Below are positions 23,910-30,522 of a stretch of 33,477 bases of DNA, piece after piece. Origin of the DNA: Psychrobacter sp. (GTDB taxonomy: Bacteria; Pseudomonadota; Gammaproteobacteria; Pseudomonadales; Moraxellaceae); assembly GCF_018260395.1 (NCBI RefSeq), contig NZ_JAGLBC010000012.1:1-33477 (forward strand). The letters run 5' to 3'. The stretch's first letter is position 1, and the number at the start of each line of letters is the position of its first letter. A program made the position numbers and the translations under genes. The notes below the pieces were generated by a model. It ran no database searches, had not been told where the DNA came from, and worked only from the letters and a program-made list of their open reading frames with translations.

Positions 23910-25436
23910 CTATATATCAAATATCTTACCGCGATTCATAATACCATTAGGGTCAAATACTTTCTTCAGCGCTTTTAAGTGTTCAATTTCGGTATGACTA
24001 CGACTATAGTCTAAGTAAGGCTTTTTGGTCATGCCAACCCCATGCTCTGCTGATATTGAGCCGCCATATTTTTGCACCGTGGTAAATACCAAGTCATTTA
24101 CACTTTGGCATTTTTCAAAGAATTCATCTTTAGACAAGTTTTCTGGTTTCAAAATATTTAAGTGCAGATTACCATCACCAATATGACCAAACCAGCATAT
24201 TTCAAAGTCTGGATAATGTGTACTAACTACTGCCTCAATATCGTTTATAAAGTTAGGGACATAACTGATTAATACTGAAACATCATTTTTGTAAGGCGTG
24301 AACACTGAGATAGTCTCTGAGATATATTCACGCAACTTCCAAAGTTCAGTAGCCTGAGCAATGCTCTGACTCATAACCCCATCAATAATCCAGCCGTTTT
24401 CCATACACTGCTCGAACATTGCCATCGCTTTGTCCATGATAGGCTCGTATGGGGCTTCAAATTCTAACAGGACATAGTATTTAGTACGGGCTTCAAAAGG
24501 CTGTTGCACATGACCGGTAGCCATAAGTTTCTCAATTGCCACTTCATCAAAGAACTCAAAAGCAGTTAAGTCTATCTGTGATTGAAAAGCAGATAGCACG
24601 TTCATTACATGCTCAAACTCCTCCATCCCAAATACCATTACTGTTAAATCTTGCGGGGCACGCTCAAGTTTTATTTGGGCTTGAGTAACAATGCCTAAAG
24701 TCCCTTCTGCGCCAATAAAAAGATGACGCAAGTCATAGCCTGTAGCGTTTTTTATCATACCGCGGTTAAGCTTAAGAATATCACCATTACCGGTGACCAC
24801 TGTTAAGCCTAATATCCAGTTACGGGTCATGCCATAGCGAATGACTTTAATACCGCCTGCATTGGTGCCTATATTTCCGCCTATTTGACTCGAGCCAGCT
24901 GAAGCAAAGTCAACTGGGTAATACAGGCCTTTATCTTCAGCAAACTGTTGAAGCTGTTCAGTAATTACCCCTGCATCAACCTCAACCATTCTATCGGCAG
25001 GGAAAAACTCACCAATCTTATTCATCTTATCCAGACTAACCACGATTTCGCCGTTACTAGCAACAGCGCCAGCAGATAGGCCAGTACGACCACCACTTGG
25101 GGTCAATACAATTTGATGTTCATTCGCCAGCCTCACTACAGCTTGAACTTGTTCCGTTGATTTTGGAAAAACGATAGCACAAGGTGCTGGGGCGAAGTGT
25201 TTGGTCCAGTCTTTACCCCAATGCTCTAAGCTCTCAGCGTCAGTTCGAATTTGATTGTCTTCAAAGCCATGTGTGGAAGTCAGCTTAGTAAGTAGGTCAG
25301 TTAATGCGGTAGGATCTGTAGTCAGCTGTATTGAAAGCTCGGGTGCGTCCACTGGAGATTGATATGCACTGTGGGTTAATTCATGAGCAGGGGAGGCCTT
25401 ATTTGAAGCGTTGTTTAAAGTATTGGATGCAGTCAT
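23910..25436 (-). CDS. FAD-dependent D-2-hydroxyglutarate dehydrogenase (GlcD/FAD-oxidase C family)
   Basis: Flavoenzyme of the FAD_binding_4/FAD-oxidase_C family, 508 aa, that oxidises a D-2-hydroxy acid and passes electrons on, probably to electron-transfer flavoprotein. The PCMH FAD domain is marked by PSGGRTGLS (113-121) and GNIGTNAGGIKVIRYG (187-202); the C-terminal part has GHIGDGNLH (417-425), the metal and substrate motif, and SAEHGVG (462-468). GlcD or a D-lactate dehydrogenase look similar, but the divergent serA neighbour matches Pseudomonas, where this enzyme recycles D-2-hydroxyglutarate made by SerA. The first 30 residues are an Asn/Ser/Ala-rich extension. Family sure; substrate inferred from context. 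Confidence 0.85.
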   Translation of the reverse strand: MTASNTLNNASNKASPAHELTHSAYQSPVDAPELSIQLTTDPTALTDLLTKLTSTHGFEDNQIRTDAESLEHWGKDWTKHFAPAPCAIVFPKSTEQVQAVVRLANEHQIVLTPSGGRTGLSAGAVASNGEIVVSLDKMNKIGEFFPADRMVEVDAGVITEQLQQFAEDKGLYYPVDFASAGSSQIGGNIGTNAGGIKVIRYGMTRNWILGLTVVTGNGDILKLNRGMIKNATGYDLRHLFIGAEGTLGIVTQAQIKLERAPQDLTVMVFGMEEFEHVMNVLSAFQSQIDLTAFEFFDEVAIEKLMATGHVQQPFEARTKYYVLLEFEAPYEPIMDKAMAMFEQCMENGWIIDGVMSQSIAQATELWKLREYISETISVFTPYKNDVSVLISYVPNFINDIEAVVSTHYPDFEICWFGHIGDGNLHLNILKPENLSKDEFFEKCQSVNDLVFTTVQKYGGSISAEHGVGMTKKPYLDYSRSHTEIEHLKALKKVFDPNGIMNRGKIFDI

Positions 25437-25520
25437 ATTGGTCTCTACAGATGGTTAAAGTAAAAAATTTCAAAGCTAACAAACGCCAGATTCGATCAAG
25501 TGCATAACTAAAAGTTTAGC

Positions 25521-25526
25521 ATTATA
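25521..25526 (-). promoter_or_regulatory. Putative -10 of the D-2-hydroxyglutarate dehydrogenase gene
   Basis: The minus strand reads TATAAT here, 85 bp upstream of the ATG. No good -35 hexamer lies at 16-18 bp; the -35 region falls inside the dyad at 25533-25568, which suggests control by a bound regulator. Confidence 0.45.
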
Positions 25527-25532
25527 GTCGTA

Positions 25533-25568
25533 TTTGGCAGGGCTTTATTCATAATTTAGTCTGCCAAA
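25533..25568. promoter_or_regulatory. Operator-like dyad TTTGGCAG-N20-CTGCCAAA
   Basis: Perfect 8-bp inverted repeat with a 20-bp spacer, immediately upstream of the putative -10 of the dehydrogenase gene. Position and symmetry fit a dimeric transcription factor site. The regulator is not identifiable here. Confidence 0.55.
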
Positions 25569-25691
25569 ATAACTAAATATGTTATAAGATAGTTGTATTA
25601 TGACATAGTGCTAATAGAGTATGTAAGTCGTAGTTTATGCAACTTTTATTTGAACGTGCTTATATTGAACATTCTCGTAAATGCTTTATTT

Positions 25692-25789
25692 AACGTTTAA
25701 AACTATTGAACGTTTAAAACTATTGAACGTTAAAAATCATTTAACGTTATAAACTATTTAACGTTAAAAACCATTGGACGTAAACATCG
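25692..25789. repeat. 17-bp tandem array (5 full units plus a partial) upstream of serA
   Basis: Units start at 25692, 25709, 25726, 25743 and 25760. Units 1 and 2 are identical (AACGTTTAAAACTATTG); units 3-5 keep AACGTT and the central AAA with a few changes; a partial unit follows (GACGTAAACATCG). Each full unit starts with the palindrome AACGTT. Weaker copies with the same 17-bp step seem to continue at 25831-25882. The array lies 111-208 bp upstream of the serA start. The remainder of 25437-25899 shows only the dyad and promoter noted separately. Confidence 0.8.
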
Positions 25790-25825
25790 TATCAAAACTT
25801 ACCTAACCATCGCAGTTTAGCCAAC

Positions 25826-25831
25826 TATAAA
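25826..25831 (+). promoter_or_regulatory. Possible -10 of serA
   Basis: TATAAA lies about 70 bp upstream of the serA ATG, with only a weak -35 (CTAACC) 17 bp before it. It sits just downstream of the 17-bp array, so the array would be in activator or repressor position. Confidence 0.35.
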
Positions 25832-25899
25832 AGTTTAACGAACTACCAAAATTTAAAAAATCTTAAAATTTAACAACCCATCAAAATAAGGGCAAGGAC

Positions 25900-27126
25900 A
25901 TGGCATTATCGCTTGAGAAAGATAAAATACGTTTTTTACTGCTAGAAGGATTACATGAGAACTCACTAAAAGTTTTGAATGATGCCGGCTATACCAATAT
26001 AGAGTATCTATCGAATGCGTTAGATCCTGAAGAATTGGCAGAAAAAGTTAAAGACGCTCATTTTATCGGGATTCGCTCACGCACTCAGTTGACACGTGAC
26101 ATCCTTGAGCAAGCAGACAAACTAATCGCGATTGGTTGTTTCTGTATAGGTACCAATCAAGTAGATCTTGAAGCTGCTCGTGAATTTGGTATCCCAGTGT
26201 TCAATGCTCCTTATTCTAATACACGCTCGGTTGCTGAACTGGTATTGGCTGAAGCGATTATGCTGTACCGTGGTATTCCTGAGAAAAGTACGGTAGTGCA
26301 TCGTGGTGGATGGGGTAAGTCTGCTAAGAATTCTCATGAAGTTCGCGGTAAAACCATAGGTATAGTTGGCTACGGTTCTATTGGTTCTCAGCTATCTGTA
26401 TTGGCTGAAGGTCTAGGGATGAAAGTCATATACCATGATGTGATTACCAAATTACCATTGGGTAATGCTTCACAGGTAGGCAGTTTAGAAGAGTTACTGC
26501 AAAAAGCTGATATCGTAACGCTACATGTGCCAGATCTACCTAGCACTCGCTATATGATGAAAAAAGAGCAGTTTGATCAAATGAAAGATGGTAGCTATTT
26601 TATCAATGCTGCCCGTGGTACTTGTGTTGAAATCGACGATTTAGCAGCTGCACTAGAATCTGGTAAAATTCTGGGTGCTGCCATTGATGTATTCCCTAAA
26701 GAACCAAAATCTGCTGATGAAGAGTTTGAGTCGCCATTGCGTAAATTCGATAACGTTATTTTAACGCCGCATATTGGTGGATCAACACAAGAAGCTCAAG
26801 CAAATATTGGTCTTGAAGTTGCCGAAAAGTTTGTAAGATACTCAGATGCTGGTGATACCACCACCTCAGTTAACTTCCCTGAAGTTAGTATCCCAGTAAA
26901 AGAAGGCTCACATCGTTTATTGCATATTCACAAAAACGTCCCAGGTGTTCTATCACAAATTAACAGCTCATTTGCGTCAGCCGGAATTAATATTCTTGCT
27001 CAAAGCTTAATGACAGAAGGTGATGTAGGTTACTTAGTTATGGATGTAGATGACCATAATTCTCAAGAAGCTTTAGATAAGCTAAGAGATATTGAAGAAA
27101 CCATACGTGTACGTGTGCTTTTCTAA
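25900..27126 (+). CDS. serA: D-3-phosphoglycerate dehydrogenase
   Basis: First enzyme of serine biosynthesis, oxidising 3-phosphoglycerate to 3-phosphohydroxypyruvate; bacterial SerA of this type can also reduce 2-oxoglutarate to D-2-hydroxyglutarate, which pulls the reaction forward. The 408-aa length matches E. coli SerA (410 aa). The NAD-binding motif is GYGSIG at 157-162; catalytic Arg239 (NAARGT) and His291 (TPHIGGS) are present with an acidic partner between them. The C-terminal ACT domain (about 338-408, HKNVPGVLSQINSSF) binds serine for feedback inhibition. AAGGG lies seven bases before the ATG. Divergent from the D-2-hydroxyglutarate dehydrogenase gene. Confidence 0.96.
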   Translation: MALSLEKDKIRFLLLEGLHENSLKVLNDAGYTNIEYLSNALDPEELAEKVKDAHFIGIRSRTQLTRDILEQADKLIAIGCFCIGTNQVDLEAAREFGIPVFNAPYSNTRSVAELVLAEAIMLYRGIPEKSTVVHRGGWGKSAKNSHEVRGKTIGIVGYGSIGSQLSVLAEGLGMKVIYHDVITKLPLGNASQVGSLEELLQKADIVTLHVPDLPSTRYMMKKEQFDQMKDGSYFINAARGTCVEIDDLAAALESGKILGAAIDVFPKEPKSADEEFESPLRKFDNVILTPHIGGSTQEAQANIGLEVAEKFVRYSDAGDTTTSVNFPEVSIPVKEGSHRLLHIHKNVPGVLSQINSSFASAGINILAQSLMTEGDVGYLVMDVDDHNSQEALDKLRDIEETIRVRVLF

Positions 27127-27195
27127 ACTCGTGCCATCTTAAAAATTGGATTAGAACTTAATTATACACTTATCAAAAATAAACTATTAAAAAAT

Positions 27196-27219
27196 AAGCT
27201 GGCTATTGCCGGCTTTTTT
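27196..27219 (+). terminator. Terminator of serA
   Basis: AAGCTGGC and GCCGGCTT form an 8-bp stem (one G-T pair) around TATT, followed by four more T residues. It lies 70 bp after the serA stop. The next 200 bp (27220-27419) are very AT-rich and hold the promoter region of the MBL gene. Confidence 0.9.
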
Positions 27220-27419
27220 AATGGGCAAAATTTAGCTAGCAATTTTTAAAGCAATACTTTTAATAAAAAAATAAAAATAAATAAATTATTATATTAATAT
27301 ATATTATATAATTTAGTATATTAAATAAATTTTAATCCTTGATCGATAAAAACATTCAGTAATTACACTTAGCGAATATTATATTAGACGTAATGCAGAT
27401 AAAAGTAAGGATATACATA

Positions 27420-28301
27420 ATGCAAATTAAATCATTTCTACACCATGATACAGAGACTTATACTCATGTATTGATAGATGAGCGCCATCAACAGTGCGCT
27501 ATATTTGACCCAGTCCTTGATTATGATTTTAAGTCAGGACATACCAGTACCGAATCAGTTGATGTAATCATTGAATATGTAAAACAGCAAGGCCTCGAAG
27601 TTAAATATATTATTGAGACTCATGCGCACGCCGACCACCTAAGTTCTGCCCAGCATATTAAGCGAGAACTAGGAGGAGAGTTGATGATAGGAAAGCACAT
27701 TACTGAGGTTCAGAAAATATTTAAAGCTGTATTCAATTTGGGTAACTATTTTAAGACAGATGCCAGTCAGTTCGATAAGCTTACTGAAGAGGGTACTGAA
27801 TTTATGGTAGGGGATATTAAACTTAGCGCTATTCATGTACCAGGCCATACCCCAGCGGATATGGCTTACATTGCAAAAGATACTACTGACGGAAAGCGTA
27901 ATTTGGCTGTATTTATAGGCGATACGTTATTTGCTCCTGATGTAGGAACGGCTCGTGTTGACTTTCCAGGTGGTGATGTTAATGATTTATATCACTCTAC
28001 CCAAAAGATATTATCTTTGCCAAACAATACTGAAATTTATCTTTGTCATGATTATCCACCAGAAGGACGAGAGCACTGCCCAGTAACAACGGTTGCTGCT
28101 GAAAAGTCTGGAAATATTCACGTTCGAGAGGGTATAAGCCAATCTGAATTTGCTAAAATGCGAACTGAACGCGATGCTAAACTTAAGATGCCAAGATTAA
28201 TTATTCCTTCAGTACAAGTAAATATACGTGCAGGGAGTTTTCCTGAGCCGGAAAGCAACGGTGTGCAATACTTGAAAGTGCCTATCAATACTTTGGTGTA
28301 G
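27420..28301 (+). CDS. MBL-fold hydrolase, persulfide dioxygenase-like (ETHE1/Blh type)
   Basis: Metallo-beta-lactamase fold protein of 293 aa. THAHADHLSSA gives His68, His70, Asp72 and His73; HVPGHTPADMAYI, FIGDTLFAPDVGTARVDFPG and LCHDYPP supply the remaining metal ligands. The GTARVDF block and the HDYPP end resemble ETHE1 and Blh persulfide dioxygenases, which oxidise glutathione persulfide to sulfite, rather than glyoxalase II. The start at 27420 has AAGGA eight bases upstream; the ATG at 27393 has none. No rhodanese, BigR regulator or sulfur transporter gene lies beside it, so the role is inferred from sequence type alone. Confidence 0.8.
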   Translation: MQIKSFLHHDTETYTHVLIDERHQQCAIFDPVLDYDFKSGHTSTESVDVIIEYVKQQGLEVKYIIETHAHADHLSSAQHIKRELGGELMIGKHITEVQKIFKAVFNLGNYFKTDASQFDKLTEEGTEFMVGDIKLSAIHVPGHTPADMAYIAKDTTDGKRNLAVFIGDTLFAPDVGTARVDFPGGDVNDLYHSTQKILSLPNNTEIYLCHDYPPEGREHCPVTTVAAEKSGNIHVREGISQSEFAKMRTERDAKLKMPRLIIPSVQVNIRAGSFPEPESNGVQYLKVPINTLV

Positions 28302-28422
28302 TATATTGAGGGAACCTATATTTATTCATTCAAAGCTTTGTGATATTATAATAGGCTCTAATCGTGGGTTTAATGGATATGGGTGTTATTAAATGTCTAT
28401 ATTTCTGCAACTTCCAGCACGA

Positions 28423-28428
28423 TATAAA
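28423..28428 (+). promoter_or_regulatory. Possible -10 of the small Cys-motif gene
   Basis: TATAAA followed by AT, about 95 bp upstream of the start at 28521; the -35 region is poor. A start near 28436 would place the stem-loop at 28457-28505 in the leader. Confidence 0.35.
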
Positions 28429-28456
28429 ATAATTCTGGTAAAGCGCAAGATCCTCT

Positions 28457-28505
28457 ACTCCGACAAGGTAATCTGTGCCTTATGCGTTTTATTTATGGTC
28501 GGAGT
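28457..28505 (+). promoter_or_regulatory. Stem-loop in the leader of the Cys-motif gene
   Basis: ACTCCGAC (28457-28464) and GTCGGAGT (28498-28505) pair perfectly over 8 bp, and an inner AAGG/CCTT stem (28465-28468 with 28478-28481) stacks on it. The outer arm ends three bases before the RBS AAGGAG. A structured leader that could affect ribosome access. Confidence 0.55.
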
Positions 28506-28520
28506 TTAAGGAGTTTTATA

Positions 28521-28865
28521 ATGTCTACATCATCAATGGTCACCACAGCTTGTGACACTTTTAAATATACCCGTTGTTATTGTCCCCAATGCTCTTTAGC
28601 TGTGCGTATCGTTGATAAGATGCATAAGCAGCGTTTTCGTGCCCCTCAAATAATCAAAGCTATGGGCTATCCTGTAAAACATAGCATTGCAGCGAATGAT
28701 CGCCTGCGATATGTCTTAAATAGTCCCAATATAGGGTTAGACGGTAGTTATATAGATGCTTATTATGATGCTAAAGGCTTTGTCATTACTCTATGTGAAT
28801 TATTAGACATCGAACCTAGTTATTATAATCAACAAATTAACACTATTGTCAGTGCTAAATTGTAG
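28521..28865 (+). CDS. Uncharacterised small protein with a CxCxxC motif
   Basis: I do not recognise this 114-aa protein. Cys11, Cys19, Cys21 and Cys24 (CYCPQC) near the N-terminus suggest a small metal-binding knuckle; the rest is mixed, with a basic stretch KMHKQRFRAPQIIKAMGY (about 33-50) and an acidic, Tyr-rich second half (IDAYYDAKG, ELLDIEPSYY) that looks helical. No signal peptide. The start at 28521 is well supported: AAGGAG is seven bases upstream; an in-frame ATG at 28482 has no RBS and lies inside the leader hairpin. It is followed after 8 bp by a small membrane-protein gene, which suggests coupling. Confidence 0.75.
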   Translation: MSTSSMVTTACDTFKYTRCYCPQCSLAVRIVDKMHKQRFRAPQIIKAMGYPVKHSIAANDRLRYVLNSPNIGLDGSYIDAYYDAKGFVITLCELLDIEPSYYNQQINTIVSAKL

Positions 28866-28873
28866 CAAAACTT

Positions 28874-29104
28874 ATGATGAATATATTCATGCGTTTAGTA
28901 TCAGCTAGCGTTTTGATTGCTATTGGTTTTTATTTGATGATGATATCCACCATGGGACCAGAATTAACTTCCATGGGGGAGGGGAGAGTTGATTATCTAA
29001 TTAGACTAGCTATGGTGCTTATAGGCCTTACAGCTATCATGTATAGCTTATTGTGGCTGACTTGGCCATTGTTAAAGCTGATTGCAAATCGATTTAAAAA
29101 ATAA
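28874..29104 (+). CDS. Small membrane protein, two predicted helices
   Basis: A 76-aa protein of unknown function with two hydrophobic segments (about 8-26 and 45-69) joined by a short polar loop (GPELTSMGEGRVDYL), ending in a basic tail (NRFKK). It starts 8 bp after the stop of the Cys-motif gene, with no clear RBS of its own, so translation may depend on the upstream gene; the second ATG (28877) or Met5 could also serve. I see no family motif. Confidence 0.6.
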   Translation: MMNIFMRLVSASVLIAIGFYLMMISTMGPELTSMGEGRVDYLIRLAMVLIGLTAIMYSLLWLTWPLLKLIANRFKK

Positions 29105-29107
29105 AGA

Positions 29108-29129
29108 TTTATTTATACAATAAATAAAA
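29108..29129 (+). terminator. Weak terminator-like hairpin after the small membrane protein gene
   Basis: TTTATT and AATAAA pair around TATAC, followed by an AT-rich stretch containing TTTT. An all-A/T stem of 6 bp is weak, so this is a guess. The convergent gap to the CDF gene is otherwise empty. Confidence 0.25.
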
Positions 29130-29225
29130 TTTTAAGACCAATTGCAATCGTTAATAGATATATTTAAGTTATGTGTTTTAGCCGAAGATAACTATTTAGT
29201 AACTTAAGTGCTATGGTTAACCTGA

Positions 29226-30425
29226 CTAATGACTATGACCTAAATGGCTATGACCATGTCCGCCAGTAGCACTATCGGCGTCATCCAAAGAGCAAACTAT
29301 GGCATCAATTCGATTATGAGGGTGTTCAATCGATTCAACCTGAATAGTGGTGTGATTGATGCCAAGCTTCTCTAAACTATGCTCTATATCATGTATCAAC
29401 TCACTGGCTTGGATGATACACATATCCCCATCGACGACCACATGGCAGGATAAGGCATGAACACCACTGGTAATACTCCATACATGTAAATCATGAACGG
29501 TAATAATATGCTCATGACTTTCGATAGTCTGCTTAACCTCATCCAATGAAATTTCTTCTGGCGTGCCTTCCATAAGTATGTGAGTAGAGGCTTTGACCAC
29601 TCTAAAACCGCTTATCAAAATTAATATAGCCACAACTACAGAGGCTATAGGATCAGCCCACCACCAGCCCATCCACATCATGGATAAAGCTGCAATAATA
29701 GCCGCTACTGAGCCTAGTAAGTCGCCTAATACGTGAAGGTAAGCACTATGCATGTTCAGGTTTTGGGTTTCTGAATTAGAGTCTGAATGACCATTAGGAT
29801 GCCCCTGACTATCAGTATGCCCATGACTATGATCATTAGTATGACTATGAGAAGCACCGCCACGATGTAGCATATAAGCGACTATCAAATTTACGGTTAA
29901 CCCAATAGTAGCAATAATAAGCATGCTTTTAGAAGCCACATCGGGCGGTGATGAGAAGCGTCCAATTGCTTCCCACATAATCATCAAAGAAATAATAATT
30001 AAGGTAGCCCCATTGGCACCAGCGACTAGGATCTCAAAACGCTTATAACCATAGGTTTTTTGTTTATTGGCCTCTTTTTCACCAATCTTAAAAGCTAGTA
30101 AAGTAGCGCCCAAGGCCACTGCATCAGACAGCATATGTCCTGCGTCGGATAATAATGCCAAACTATGAGTGAAAATTCCTCCTAGCGCTTCTACCAACAT
30201 GAATACCGTAATCAATATAAAGCTATACAACAAAGTACGACGCTGTTTATTCATATTGCGCGCTTTAGGCTCATCGTGAAAGTGAGGCGGATCGTGAGCG
30301 TGTATCGGCTCATGCTCAGAATCGTAATTATGCTTAAAATCATGCTCATGATTGTGCTCATGATTGTGCTCAAAATCATGTGCATGATTGTGCTTATGGT
30401 TTTTATTAAAATTGCTAGGAGCCAT
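29226..30425 (-). CDS. Cation diffusion facilitator, Zn/Cd efflux (CzcD/ZitB type), His-rich
   Basis: Inner-membrane antiporter of 399 aa that exports divalent metal in exchange for protons. Six membrane helices lie between about 63 and 275, with the HxxxD metal site in helix 2 (His97-Asp101, SDAGHMLSD) and helix 5 (His231-Asp235, HVLGD), which is the zinc/cadmium pattern. The C-terminal domain (about 285-385) is the cytosolic dimer domain. Three His-rich segments stand out: residues 10-50, the helix 4-5 loop (192-214) and the C-terminus (GHGHSHLGHSH). The N-terminal one is unusually long and made of HNHEH-type repeats. CAGG lies just before the ATG. No metal regulator lies beside it. Confidence 0.93.
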   Translation of the reverse strand: MAPSNFNKNHKHNHAHDFEHNHEHNHEHDFKHNYDSEHEPIHAHDPPHFHDEPKARNMNKQRRTLLYSFILITVFMLVEALGGIFTHSLALLSDAGHMLSDAVALGATLLAFKIGEKEANKQKTYGYKRFEILVAGANGATLIIISLMIMWEAIGRFSSPPDVASKSMLIIATIGLTVNLIVAYMLHRGGASHSHTNDHSHGHTDSQGHPNGHSDSNSETQNLNMHSAYLHVLGDLLGSVAAIIAALSMMWMGWWWADPIASVVVAILILISGFRVVKASTHILMEGTPEEISLDEVKQTIESHEHIITVHDLHVWSITSGVHALSCHVVVDGDMCIIQASELIHDIEHSLEKLGINHTTIQVESIEHPHNRIDAIVCSLDDADSATGGHGHSHLGHSH

Positions 30426-30522
30426 AGTTGCCTGACCTCTATAAAATAGTGCATAGTCTTTTTTTAATTATATACCAAACGGATGATGGTAAAGCACTAT
30501 TAAACTCAACGTAACTAATCGA

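Noticed and set aside
25692..25789. CRISPR-like array upstream of serA
   Set aside because: Units are directly tandem with no unique spacers, and no cas genes are near.
30251..30454. Overlapping frame giving an Ile/Met/Ser-rich peptide at the start of the CDF gene
   Set aside because: It is a shifted reading of the His-rich repeat of the CDF exporter and has no independent support.
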